Below, piece by piece: positions 55,202-62,539 of a stretch of DNA of 64,000 nt. Numbering within the stretch: the stretch's first letter is position 1; each line of letters begins with the position of its first letter. The position numbers and the translations under genes are program-made. The DNA is taken from positions 2,756,392 to 2,820,391 of the forward strand of contig LANB01000001.1 in the NCBI GenBank assembly GCA_000964245.1, given 5' to 3'. Below the pieces are notes generated by a model, which saw nothing but the letters and a program-made list of their open reading frames with translations, had not been told where the DNA came from and made no database searches. Origin of the DNA: Cellvibrionaceae bacterium 1162T.S.0a.05 (lineage in GTDB: Bacteria > Pseudomonadota > Gammaproteobacteria > Pseudomonadales > Cellvibrionaceae).

Positions 55202-56224
55202 ATGCCAGAAACTCAACTTTATATGCCAAATGAGCACGGGACGCAGTCGAAAGATGCGGTAACGCTTTCTGCTATGGCCGCGGAGTCGGGGCATTCAGCA
55301 CAGCTGAGTGTTGGACACCAACAGCTCTTTCTGGGGTTTTTTAAGGCTTTGAGTTTCCCCAGCGGTTTGCGCGCGCATGCGATGGATGCGACGGAGTTGC
55401 GGGTGGCAGAAAGTGCGTTAACGCTCCACCCTTCGCTCAGCGTGGGGGTGTTGTTGGAGGGGCGCATCGGTTTTGAGCTGGCTGGGCAGTCCCATGAGTT
55501 GGAAGCCGAGCCGGACTCTCCATTATTCTTCATGATGAATACCCTGGCGCCCTCACCCTGGAGAAGAAAACTTCAGGCGGGGCAAAAAGTCAGAAAAATT
55601 GTGCTCAGTGTATCGGCCGACTGGCTGGCACATCGGCCAGGCTTGAATAAAAGTTTGCAACGTCTTTTATTGCATCACAATCTTGTGCGAAGCCATCGCG
55701 CTTATCCGGGGCTTGCGAAACAAGCCGAGAGCTTCCTTGGGCTTTTTCCTACGGGCGACGAGCTGTCACTCGAAGTTGCAGCATTTCGGCTTTTTGAAAG
55801 TGCGTGTCATTTTATGCAAGAGACCCTGGGGTATGATTACGCTCAGCAAACAGTTGCACAACCTTGCCGAGAGGATCAGGCAGGCCTTGCTCTGCGGGTG
55901 CGGGATTTTCTCGAAAGTCGGGTGATTCCCTGCGCTGGCTTGATCAATCTGGATTTGACGCTACTGGCTCAGGAATTGGGCGCGAGTAGCAGCACCTTGC
56001 AAAGAAAGTTTAAACGCGCGTTTTCAATTACCATTCATGAATATACGCGCGAACGAAAAATGCAGCTGGCAAAGGAGGCCTTGATCAAGCACAATATCAG
56101 CATTGGCGAGGCGGCCTATCTGGCGGGTTACAAACACTATCCTAATTTTGTAAGTGCATTCAAAACGATGTTCGGCCAATCTCCAGGCGCCTGGAAGGCG
56201 CAAATTCTTCAAGCTCGAAGTTAA
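55202..56224 (+). CDS. AraC-family regulator (PchR-like), iron-uptake control
   Basis: The 340-residue regulator has an N-terminal ligand-sensing domain (about 1-220) and a C-terminal AraC helix-turn-helix pair (about 240-335). The first helix region is LTLLAQELGASSSTLQRKFKRAF; the second is ISIGEAAYLAGYKHYPNFVSAFKTMFGQSP. The layout matches PchR-type regulators that sense ferric siderophores. I start at ATG 55202, with GAGGG 9 nt upstream; an in-frame ATG at 55178 is possible. It is divergent from the receptor gene with a Fur-like box between. Confidence 0.88.
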   Translation: MPETQLYMPNEHGTQSKDAVTLSAMAAESGHSAQLSVGHQQLFLGFFKALSFPSGLRAHAMDATELRVAESALTLHPSLSVGVLLEGRIGFELAGQSHELEAEPDSPLFFMMNTLAPSPWRRKLQAGQKVRKIVLSVSADWLAHRPGLNKSLQRLLLHHNLVRSHRAYPGLAKQAESFLGLFPTGDELSLEVAAFRLFESACHFMQETLGYDYAQQTVAQPCREDQAGLALRVRDFLESRVIPCAGLINLDLTLLAQELGASSSTLQRKFKRAFSITIHEYTRERKMQLAKEALIKHNISIGEAAYLAGYKHYPNFVSAFKTMFGQSPGAWKAQILQARS

Positions 56225-56343
56225 ATCAAATCTGTCGCAGATCTCGGGCTGTTTTGCTGTCAAATTTTTTCAGTCCATTTGCATGCCTGAATTTGGTGGG
56301 GCGTGTCGGTGAGTATTGGTGCGTGTTGGAGTAAACCCCGATA

Positions 56344-57105
56344 ATGGAATTGGCCGGATTTTCGGTAAACATATTAGTCCTGTTATTTATCGTAGCCGTC
56401 GTTGCGGGTTTGGTTGATACCCTTGCAGGTGGTGGGGGATTACTCGCGATTCCTGCATTAATGATGACCGGGATTTCGCCGCTGGCTGTATTAGGAACAA
56501 ACAAACTGCAAGGGTGTGTCGGTACTGCCACATCCAGCCTACACATGTTAGCGAATAAAAGAATTCACTGGCGAGAGATGTGGCCACTGATGACCTGTGC
56601 TTTTTTCGGCGCAATTGTCGGTGCGGTGGCAGTCCAATTTATCAATGCGGCTTCCCTGAAATTTATTATTCCCCTTGTGCTGTTTGCCATAGCACTTTAC
56701 TTTTTGTTCTCGCCTGTTCCGCATGAGCATCAAGGCGAAGAAAAAATATCGGCTAAAAAATATACCGGGATGGTCGTGCCCGCAATTGGCGCTTACGATG
56801 GGATGTTTGGGCCGGGTACGGGCTCATTTTTTGCGGCAGCGGGCGTCTCTTTAAAAGGCCTCGGCCTGATCAGAGCGACAGCCCAAGCCAAAGGCTTGAA
56901 TTTCGCAACGAATGTTGCTTCGATTATCGTTTTCATTTTTGCCGGGCAGGTCGTCTGGGCATTGGGCCTGGTGATGATGCTGGGGCAGGTGTGCGGTGCA
57001 ACCCTGGGGTCGCATTTACTCTTGCGGATTTCACCACGGGTATTGCGCGCCTTTGTTGTACTGATGTGCTTTATTATGTTGGCGAAATATCTTCATGCGA
57101 TGTGA
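56344..57105 (+). CDS. TSUP-family transporter (TauE/SafE-type)
   Basis: The 253-residue membrane protein has about eight hydrophobic segments and the duplicated TauE/SafE motifs LVDTLAGGGGLLAIPALMMTG (split over residues 20-40) with GTNKLQG, and GAYDGMFGPGTGSFFAAA with KGLNFATNVASI. TSUP proteins move sulfite, organosulfonates or similar anions across the inner membrane. The substrate here is unknown. It is a stand-alone gene between the AraC regulator and a thioredoxin-like gene. Confidence 0.92.
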   Translation: MELAGFSVNILVLLFIVAVVAGLVDTLAGGGGLLAIPALMMTGISPLAVLGTNKLQGCVGTATSSLHMLANKRIHWREMWPLMTCAFFGAIVGAVAVQFINAASLKFIIPLVLFAIALYFLFSPVPHEHQGEEKISAKKYTGMVVPAIGAYDGMFGPGTGSFFAAAGVSLKGLGLIRATAQAKGLNFATNVASIIVFIFAGQVVWALGLVMMLGQVCGATLGSHLLLRISPRVLRAFVVLMCFIMLAKYLHAM

Positions 57106-57186
57106 GTGGTTTTAAGGCGCCGACAATGCACTGTAAAGACGTTTATAAAAAATCCATTTAATGTACTTTGAATTTTGGAGGGTGTT

Positions 57187-57735
57187 ATGGCATTGACTGC
57201 GTCTACAATGATTCCGCTAGGTGAGAAAGCAGCGGACTTTAATTTGCTGGACCCCGCGAGCGGTTCCATGATTTCACTGAGTGCAGTGAAAAAATCCAGG
57301 GGGGTATTGGTGATTTTTATGTGCAACCATTGCCCCTATGTCAAACATATTCTGCCAGCATTGCGTGAATTTGCGCAGGACTATCGCAACAGTGATATTG
57401 GCATTGTTGGTATCAGTTCAAACGACGTAGACAATTACCCGGATGACGCGCCCGAACTGATGGCGAAACTGGCTCTCGGTTTCCCTTATCTTTACGATGA
57501 GAGTCAGGCAATTGCAAAAGCGTACGATGCCGTGTGTACACCTGAATTTTATCTCTATGATGGGGATTTGAAATTGGTTTATCGCGGTCAATTCGATGAC
57601 TCACGACCGGGGAATGATATGCCGGTAACCGGCAGCGATTTACGGGCAGCGATGGACGCGCTGCTTGCGGGTACAGCTATACCCACAGAACAAAAGCCCG
57701 GCATGGGTTGCAATATTAAATGGAAGGCGCCATAA
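57187..57735 (+). CDS. Thioredoxin-fold protein (AhpC/TSA/redoxin type)
   Basis: The 182-residue cytoplasmic protein has FNLLDPASG at the N-terminus, a CNHCPYVKHILPAL redox-like motif with two Cys in CNHC (about residues 47-50), GIVGISSNDVDNYPDD and a cis-Pro region CTPEFYLYDGDLKLVYRGQFDDSRP. This is the redoxin family often annotated as thioredoxin family protein. No signal peptide is present. The start at 57187 has GGAGG upstream. It precedes mrp by 47 bp and may share its transcript. Confidence 0.88.
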   Translation: MALTASTMIPLGEKAADFNLLDPASGSMISLSAVKKSRGVLVIFMCNHCPYVKHILPALREFAQDYRNSDIGIVGISSNDVDNYPDDAPELMAKLALGFPYLYDESQAIAKAYDAVCTPEFYLYDGDLKLVYRGQFDDSRPGNDMPVTGSDLRAAMDALLAGTAIPTEQKPGMGCNIKWKAP

Positions 57736-57782
57736 AGCCTTACTGCATTTGATTTTACCTGGCTTGTATTCGAGGAGTTCCC

Positions 57783-58865
57783 ATGTCTGAAGCCCTGCGT
57801 CAAAAAGTCTCCACCGCTCTTGAAGGGCTTGAGATTGAAGGTTTGCCCAACACCAGTCTGGCTGACATTGCCTCAATGGCAGAGGAGGGCGATACCGTGC
57901 TGGTGCGTCTTGAGTTTGGCCAACCTGTAAAACAGCGAAGCGCTTCAATTAAGGAGCGGGTTGGCGAAGCACTCAAATCTCAAGGCTTGCAGCATTTTAT
58001 TGTTGATATCCAACAAAACATTCCTGCAGTGTTACCACAAAATAGTCAGGCGTCGGTAACGGGTGTCAAAAACATTATTGCCGTCGCGTCGGGCAAGGGC
58101 GGGGTGGGTAAATCGACCACGGCGGCAAACCTTGCGCTTGCATTGGCCTATGAAGGTGCCAGTGTCGGTGTTCTCGATGCGGATATTTACGGTCCGAGTC
58201 AACCGCAAATGCTGGGGGTGGCGGATAAACGCCCGGAAATGTATGGCCCTAATATGATTGAGCCTATCTCTACGCTGGGTTTGAAGGTAATCTCAATGGG
58301 CAACCTGGTGACTGAAAATACCCCGATGGTGTGGCGTGGTCCGATGGTTAGCGGCGCCCTGCAACAATTACTGCAAAATACACACTGGACGGACATCGAT
58401 TACCTGATTGTCGATATGCCTCCCGGTACAGGCGATATTCAATTGACGCTCTCCCAGGCTGTCCCCGTAAGCGGCGCAGTTATTGTGACCACACCGCAGG
58501 ATATCGCCTTGCTGGACGCAAAGAAAGGGGTAGAGATGTTCCGCAAAGTGAATATCCCGGTGATGGGTGTTGTGGAAAATATGTCTACACACATTTGTTC
58601 GCAGTGCGGTCATGAGGAAGCTATTTTTGGCCAGGATGGGGGGCAGCGCCTGGCGGAAGAGTTTGCCGTTAAGGTACTCGGACGTTTGCCTCTGCAGCTT
58701 GCGATTCGCGAGCAAAGTGACGCAGGCAAACCGCCTTTGGTGCAAGACCCGGATTCGGCCGTAAGTCAGACCTATCGAGAAATCGCACATGAGGTCGCAG
58801 CGCAGATATGGCAACAGGCGCGCGCAGGTTCAACCGCGCCGGAAATCTCCTTTGCGGACGATTGA
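57783..58865 (+). CDS. mrp: Iron-sulfur cluster carrier protein Mrp/ApbC
   Basis: The 360-residue P-loop ATPase has an N-terminal DUF59-like domain (1-85), the deviant Walker A SGKGGVGKSTTAANLALAL (about 104-121), DADIYGPSQPQMLG, MPPGTGDIQLTLSQ and the cluster-binding CSQCGHEE, with two Cys in the CxxC. It carries [4Fe-4S] clusters to target enzymes. Length and motifs are normal. GAGGAG precedes the ATG. It is followed by dcd, as in many gammaproteobacteria, but the usual metG neighbour lies 24 kb upstream. Confidence 0.96.
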   Translation: MSEALRQKVSTALEGLEIEGLPNTSLADIASMAEEGDTVLVRLEFGQPVKQRSASIKERVGEALKSQGLQHFIVDIQQNIPAVLPQNSQASVTGVKNIIAVASGKGGVGKSTTAANLALALAYEGASVGVLDADIYGPSQPQMLGVADKRPEMYGPNMIEPISTLGLKVISMGNLVTENTPMVWRGPMVSGALQQLLQNTHWTDIDYLIVDMPPGTGDIQLTLSQAVPVSGAVIVTTPQDIALLDAKKGVEMFRKVNIPVMGVVENMSTHICSQCGHEEAIFGQDGGQRLAEEFAVKVLGRLPLQLAIREQSDAGKPPLVQDPDSAVSQTYREIAHEVAAQIWQQARAGSTAPEISFADD

Positions 58866-58953
58866 GCATGTTTCGCTACACGCTTCTGATGGTCTTCTGT
58901 TGTCTGTGCTCACACTTTTCTTTACTATCGCGCCTCAACATTGAGGAGTCGAT

Positions 58954-59523
58954 ATGAGCATTAAATCTGATAAGTGGATACGCCGCATGGCGGAGCAAGA
59001 GGGCATGATTGAACCATTCGAGCCCGGCCAAATGCGCTACAACGCGAATAACGAGCGCCTTGTCAGTTACGGTACTTCCAGTTATGGCTACGACGTCCGC
59101 TGTGCTAACGAATTCAAGATTTTTACCAATGTTCATTCTGCCATTGTTGATCCAAAAGCATTCGACGATGACAGCTTTGTCGATATCAAGAGTGATGTCT
59201 GTATTATTCCGCCCAATTCATTTGCGTTGGCGCGCACCGTGGAATATTTCCGTATTCCACGTTCAGTGCTCACTATTTGTTTGGGTAAGTCAACGTATGC
59301 GCGTTGCGGTATTATTGTGAATGTCACGCCGCTTGAGCCGGAGTGGGAAGGGCACGTTACCCTCGAATTTTCCAACACCACGCCTTTGCCCGCCAAGGTC
59401 TATGCTAATGAAGGTGTTGCGCAGATGTTATTTTTTGAAAGCGACGAAGTATGCGAAACCTCGTACCGCGATCGCGGTGGTAAGTACCAGGGGCAAACAG
59501 GGGTGACCTTACCCAAAACCTGA
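58954..59523 (+). CDS. dcd: dCTP deaminase
   Basis: The 189-residue enzyme converts dCTP to dUTP for thymidylate synthesis. It matches the bacterial family over its full length: [19 protein letters not shown] at the start, [15 protein letters not shown], the active-site [24 protein letters not shown] (Arg and Glu) and [14 protein letters not shown] at the end. GAGGAG precedes the ATG. It follows mrp in the same direction. Confidence 0.98.
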   Translation: MSIKSDKWIRRMAEQEGMIEPFEPGQMRYNANNERLVSYGTSSYGYDVRCANEFKIFTNVHSAIVDPKAFDDDSFVDIKSDVCIIPPNSFALARTVEYFRIPRSVLTICLGKSTYARCGIIVNVTPLEPEWEGHVTLEFSNTTPLPAKVYANEGVAQMLFFESDEVCETSYRDRGGKYQGQTGVTLPKT

Positions 59524-59554
59524 TATTTCGCTTAATACATTCTCACGGGAGTGA

Positions 59555-60964
59555 ATGATGAAAAACTTTATACTTTTTACCGTATTCACTCTAATGTCGA
59601 CACTAGTCGCTTCACCTCTGTGGGCGAATACCGGTGGTTCGCCACCAGATGCAAGCTTTAGTTTGCTCGGTTTTCTTTGTCTCGGAATTTTCGTTGTCGC
59701 TTACCTTCTGGTTATCTTTGAAGAAAAAATTCATTTACGAAAATCCAAGCCGGTTCTACTTGCCGCAGGTTTAATCTGGATTTTAATCGGTTTGTCATAC
59801 CGCAATAGTGAATACAGCTTGATGGTTGAGCATGCTATTGAAGCGGACTTTCTCGAATTTGCAGAATTATTTTTCTTTCTTCTCGTAGCGATGACCTACA
59901 TCAATGCAATGCTGGAGCGCGGTGTTTTCGCCGAATTGCGACGCTGGTTGATTAATAAAGGTTTTAGTTATCGCAGTTTGTTTTGGTTAACCGGGTGTTT
60001 GGCATTTTGTATTTCGCCGGTTGCCGATAACCTGACGACCGCTTTAATTATGTGTGCCGTGGTGATGGCCGTTGGTGAAGGTAAGCCCGGTTTTATTTCG
60101 CTGAGTTGTATCAATATTGTTGTTGCTGCGAATGCGGGGGGAGCTTTCAGCCCCTTTGGTGATATTACGACCTTGATGGTTTGGCAAGCTGAAAAGCTGC
60201 GCTTTTCGGAGTTCTTTGCGTTATTCGTGCCAGCGCTGGTTAATTTTCTGGTGCCCGCGTTTATCATGCAGTTCGCGCTACCCAAAGGCCACCCTCCGTC
60301 ACAAAATCAAAAGGATAGCCTGCTAAAGTTCGGAGGCATTTTTATTGTTTTCCTTTTTCTTGCCACTATCGTTACCGCCGTGAGCTTTCACAACTTTTTG
60401 CACTTGCCTCCGGTTTTTGGCATGTTGGGTGGCTTGGCTTTTCTCAAGTTCTTTGGCTTTTATATGCAGCGAAAGTCTCAAGCTTGGGATCATGCGTCAG
60501 AAGTGCCGCCCGGTTCAAAAGATAACCCCTACGATTTTGATGTTTTTAATAAGGTTGCGCGTGCAGAGTGGGATACGCTGTTTTTCTTTTACGGCGTGAT
60601 CATGGCTGTCGGCGGCCTGGGTTTTCTCGGGTATTTACATCTGGTTTCGGTATTCTTTTATGGTGAACTCGGTGCGACCTCAGCCAATATTCTTGTAGGT
60701 GTGTTATCTGCCATTGTAGATAATATTCCGGTGATGTTTGCGGTTTTGAGTATGGACCCTCAAATGCCTGATTTGCAGTGGTTATTGGTGACCTTAACGG
60801 CCGGTGTTGGCGGTAGCATGTTGTCGATTGGCTCGGCGGCTGGCGTTGCGCTGATGGGGCAGGCCCGTGGCGTATACACTTTTTTTGGTCATTTAAAATG
60901 GACGCCTGTTATTGCTCTTGGGTATGCCGGCAGCATTGGGGTTCATTTTCTGATTAATGGCTAG
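59555..60964 (+). CDS. nhaD: NhaD-type sodium:proton antiporter
   Basis: The 469-residue inner-membrane protein has a signal-like first helix and about twelve hydrophobic segments. The family motifs include CISPVADNLTTALIMCAVVMAVGEG and VAANAGGAFSPFGDITTLMVWQ, with a late VLSAIVDNIPVMFAVLSM and AGVGGSMLSIGSAAGVALMGQARG. It exports sodium in exchange for protons and supports salt tolerance, fitting a marine or brackish relative. It may start at 59555 or 59558. It converges with imuB. Confidence 0.93.
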   Translation: MMKNFILFTVFTLMSTLVASPLWANTGGSPPDASFSLLGFLCLGIFVVAYLLVIFEEKIHLRKSKPVLLAAGLIWILIGLSYRNSEYSLMVEHAIEADFLEFAELFFFLLVAMTYINAMLERGVFAELRRWLINKGFSYRSLFWLTGCLAFCISPVADNLTTALIMCAVVMAVGEGKPGFISLSCINIVVAANAGGAFSPFGDITTLMVWQAEKLRFSEFFALFVPALVNFLVPAFIMQFALPKGHPPSQNQKDSLLKFGGIFIVFLFLATIVTAVSFHNFLHLPPVFGMLGGLAFLKFFGFYMQRKSQAWDHASEVPPGSKDNPYDFDVFNKVARAEWDTLFFFYGVIMAVGGLGFLGYLHLVSVFFYGELGATSANILVGVLSAIVDNIPVMFAVLSMDPQMPDLQWLLVTLTAGVGGSMLSIGSAAGVALMGQARGVYTFFGHLKWTPVIALGYAGSIGVHFLING

Positions 60965-60982
60965 TCGGGGGTTCAAGCACTC

Positions 60983-62458
60983 TCAGGCAAACACACCGTG
61001 TACATACCAGGCTGTGCTTTGCAGATCCTGGTATAACCACAGGCGTAGGTTATCTTCACGCTGGCCAATGTAGTAATCACGAGCACAAAATGTTTCCCAC
61101 CAATAACCTTCGATGCGTTCCGGGCCTTCCATAAGCTGGATTTTACCGCGCCAGTAAAGAGTATTTTCCCGCTCCTGGATTTTTTGCGCTTGTGCCAATA
61201 ACCAGCCCGGCCGTTGTGCCAGGCTTTGTTCGGCAGCAAGCACCGTATTGCTTTGTTGTTCCAGAGTAATACGTTCACAACTTTTTTCCGGTACATGGTG
61301 TGGGCAGTAACTGACTTTATAAATTGCATCATTCCCCAGGCGGGCTTTGATACGCGCAATGCTGATTTGTAAATCTTCCTTGTTATGTTGGCTTTTTCCG
61401 GAAAAAGCTAATAAACCTGTCTGTGCTTGCAGGCTTTCCAGTTTATTACAGTAAAGTTCGAGGGTATCGACAGCAAAAGGTAATTGTTTGCTCTCGAATT
61501 GAATCAGACTGAGTTCCAGAAAAAGTTGCCAGGAGCTCTTGCCTTGTTGTTTGTTAAGTTGACAGGTGTTGACAAGCAGCTGCTCCCGGTTTTGATAAAT
61601 ATCGTAGAGTCGCCAGCACAGGCTCGAACTTTGTAATTGGTGACGCTGTAAAAAAATCTCGAATTTTTGTAATAATGTTTCCATTAGTGGGCGCAGTAGC
61701 TGAACATTTTCCAATGGGTAATCGAGCTGTAGATGTTCGCAAAAATACTGTTCAGGTTGGTAAGTTTGTAGTGCGGGTTGAAACAAACTGTGTTGTAGCT
61801 TTTGACTTTCTATGGCGAAAATATCTTGCAGGTATAAACTGACATCATTGCCAAATCGCTTGCGTAAAGCGCCAACAGAGCTGTGTCGAATTTGCTTATA
61901 AATATCTCCCAATGTTTGAAACCCGGTTTTATCAAGGGCATCAAGTGTTTTTTGTTCGCATTGCAAGAAACCAATAGGGCAGTTCTGCAAGCGTTTTAGA
62001 AACGCGGTACGCGAGTCGTCGTTGCTGACAGGGTGGGCTTGCCAACTTAATAGCCAGGCGCCTGCTGCGGTATGGGCAATGCCATACGCATAGTGATAGC
62101 CGAGTATATCCAGTTCGTTGAACAGGGTGGCGCACAGCGCTTCCAACCCTTTAAAAAGTTTCAGGCAACGGCTGAGCTCCATCAGGATGCCGGGCTCATT
62201 GCTATTTTGCTGGCGTTCGATATAAGGGCTGAAGTGGTAGCAGCAGGCTTCCAACAACTTAAGTGCTTGCTCTTCGCAATGTTTGTCGCGCTTGTATACC
62301 TCCGTCGAACTTTCTATATTGGCTATGTCGTCTACATTGCTTATGTTCCCTGCATCCGTATAAGGGGCGCGACGGTTTTGGCCTTGTGCTTCGAGGCTGA
62401 GACAAGGAAAGCGCAGGGCGAGCCATAGAGGGTTGCGGGGAGTCGACACGGGGTTCAC
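60983..62458 (-). CDS. imuB: ImuB-like Y-family polymerase protein (SOS mutagenesis)
   Basis: The approximately 491-residue protein has the ImuB start LWLALRFPCLSLEAQ, GYHYAYGIAHTAAGAWLLS, and a helix-hairpin-helix-like CEQKTLDALDKTGFQTLGDI. The catalytic acidic residues of Y-family polymerases are not evident, as expected for ImuB, which acts as an adaptor to DnaE2 and the beta clamp. The C-terminus has GWLLAQAQKIQERENTLYWRGKIQLMEGPERIEGYWWE split over the last 90 residues. I start at GTG 62458 because a LexA box lies at 62464-62479; an ATG at 62506 would put the box inside the gene. No imuA or dnaE2 is adjacent. Confidence 0.78.
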   Translation of the reverse strand: MNPVSTPRNPLWLALRFPCLSLEAQGQNRRAPYTDAGNISNVDDIANIESSTEVYKRDKHCEEQALKLLEACCYHFSPYIERQQNSNEPGILMELSRCLKLFKGLEALCATLFNELDILGYHYAYGIAHTAAGAWLLSWQAHPVSNDDSRTAFLKRLQNCPIGFLQCEQKTLDALDKTGFQTLGDIYKQIRHSSVGALRKRFGNDVSLYLQDIFAIESQKLQHSLFQPALQTYQPEQYFCEHLQLDYPLENVQLLRPLMETLLQKFEIFLQRHQLQSSSLCWRLYDIYQNREQLLVNTCQLNKQQGKSSWQLFLELSLIQFESKQLPFAVDTLELYCNKLESLQAQTGLLAFSGKSQHNKEDLQISIARIKARLGNDAIYKVSYCPHHVPEKSCERITLEQQSNTVLAAEQSLAQRPGWLLAQAQKIQERENTLYWRGKIQLMEGPERIEGYWWETFCARDYYIGQREDNLRLWLYQDLQSTAWYVHGVFA

Positions 62459-62463
62459 AAGTG

Positions 62464-62479
62464 CTGTAAATAAATACAG
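62464..62479. promoter_or_regulatory. LexA (SOS) box upstream of imuB
   Basis: CTGTAAATAAATACAG fits CTGT-N8-ACAG exactly with an all-AT core, and flanking bases (TG, TA) fit the E. coli 20-bp consensus. It lies between imuB and the divergent SulP gene and sets the likely imuB start. Confidence 0.85.
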
Positions 62480-62539
62480 TATATCGTTTGTGGGTGATAA
62501 ATCCATATTGAATTTTCCGGGGTAGGAGGAGACTGAAGT

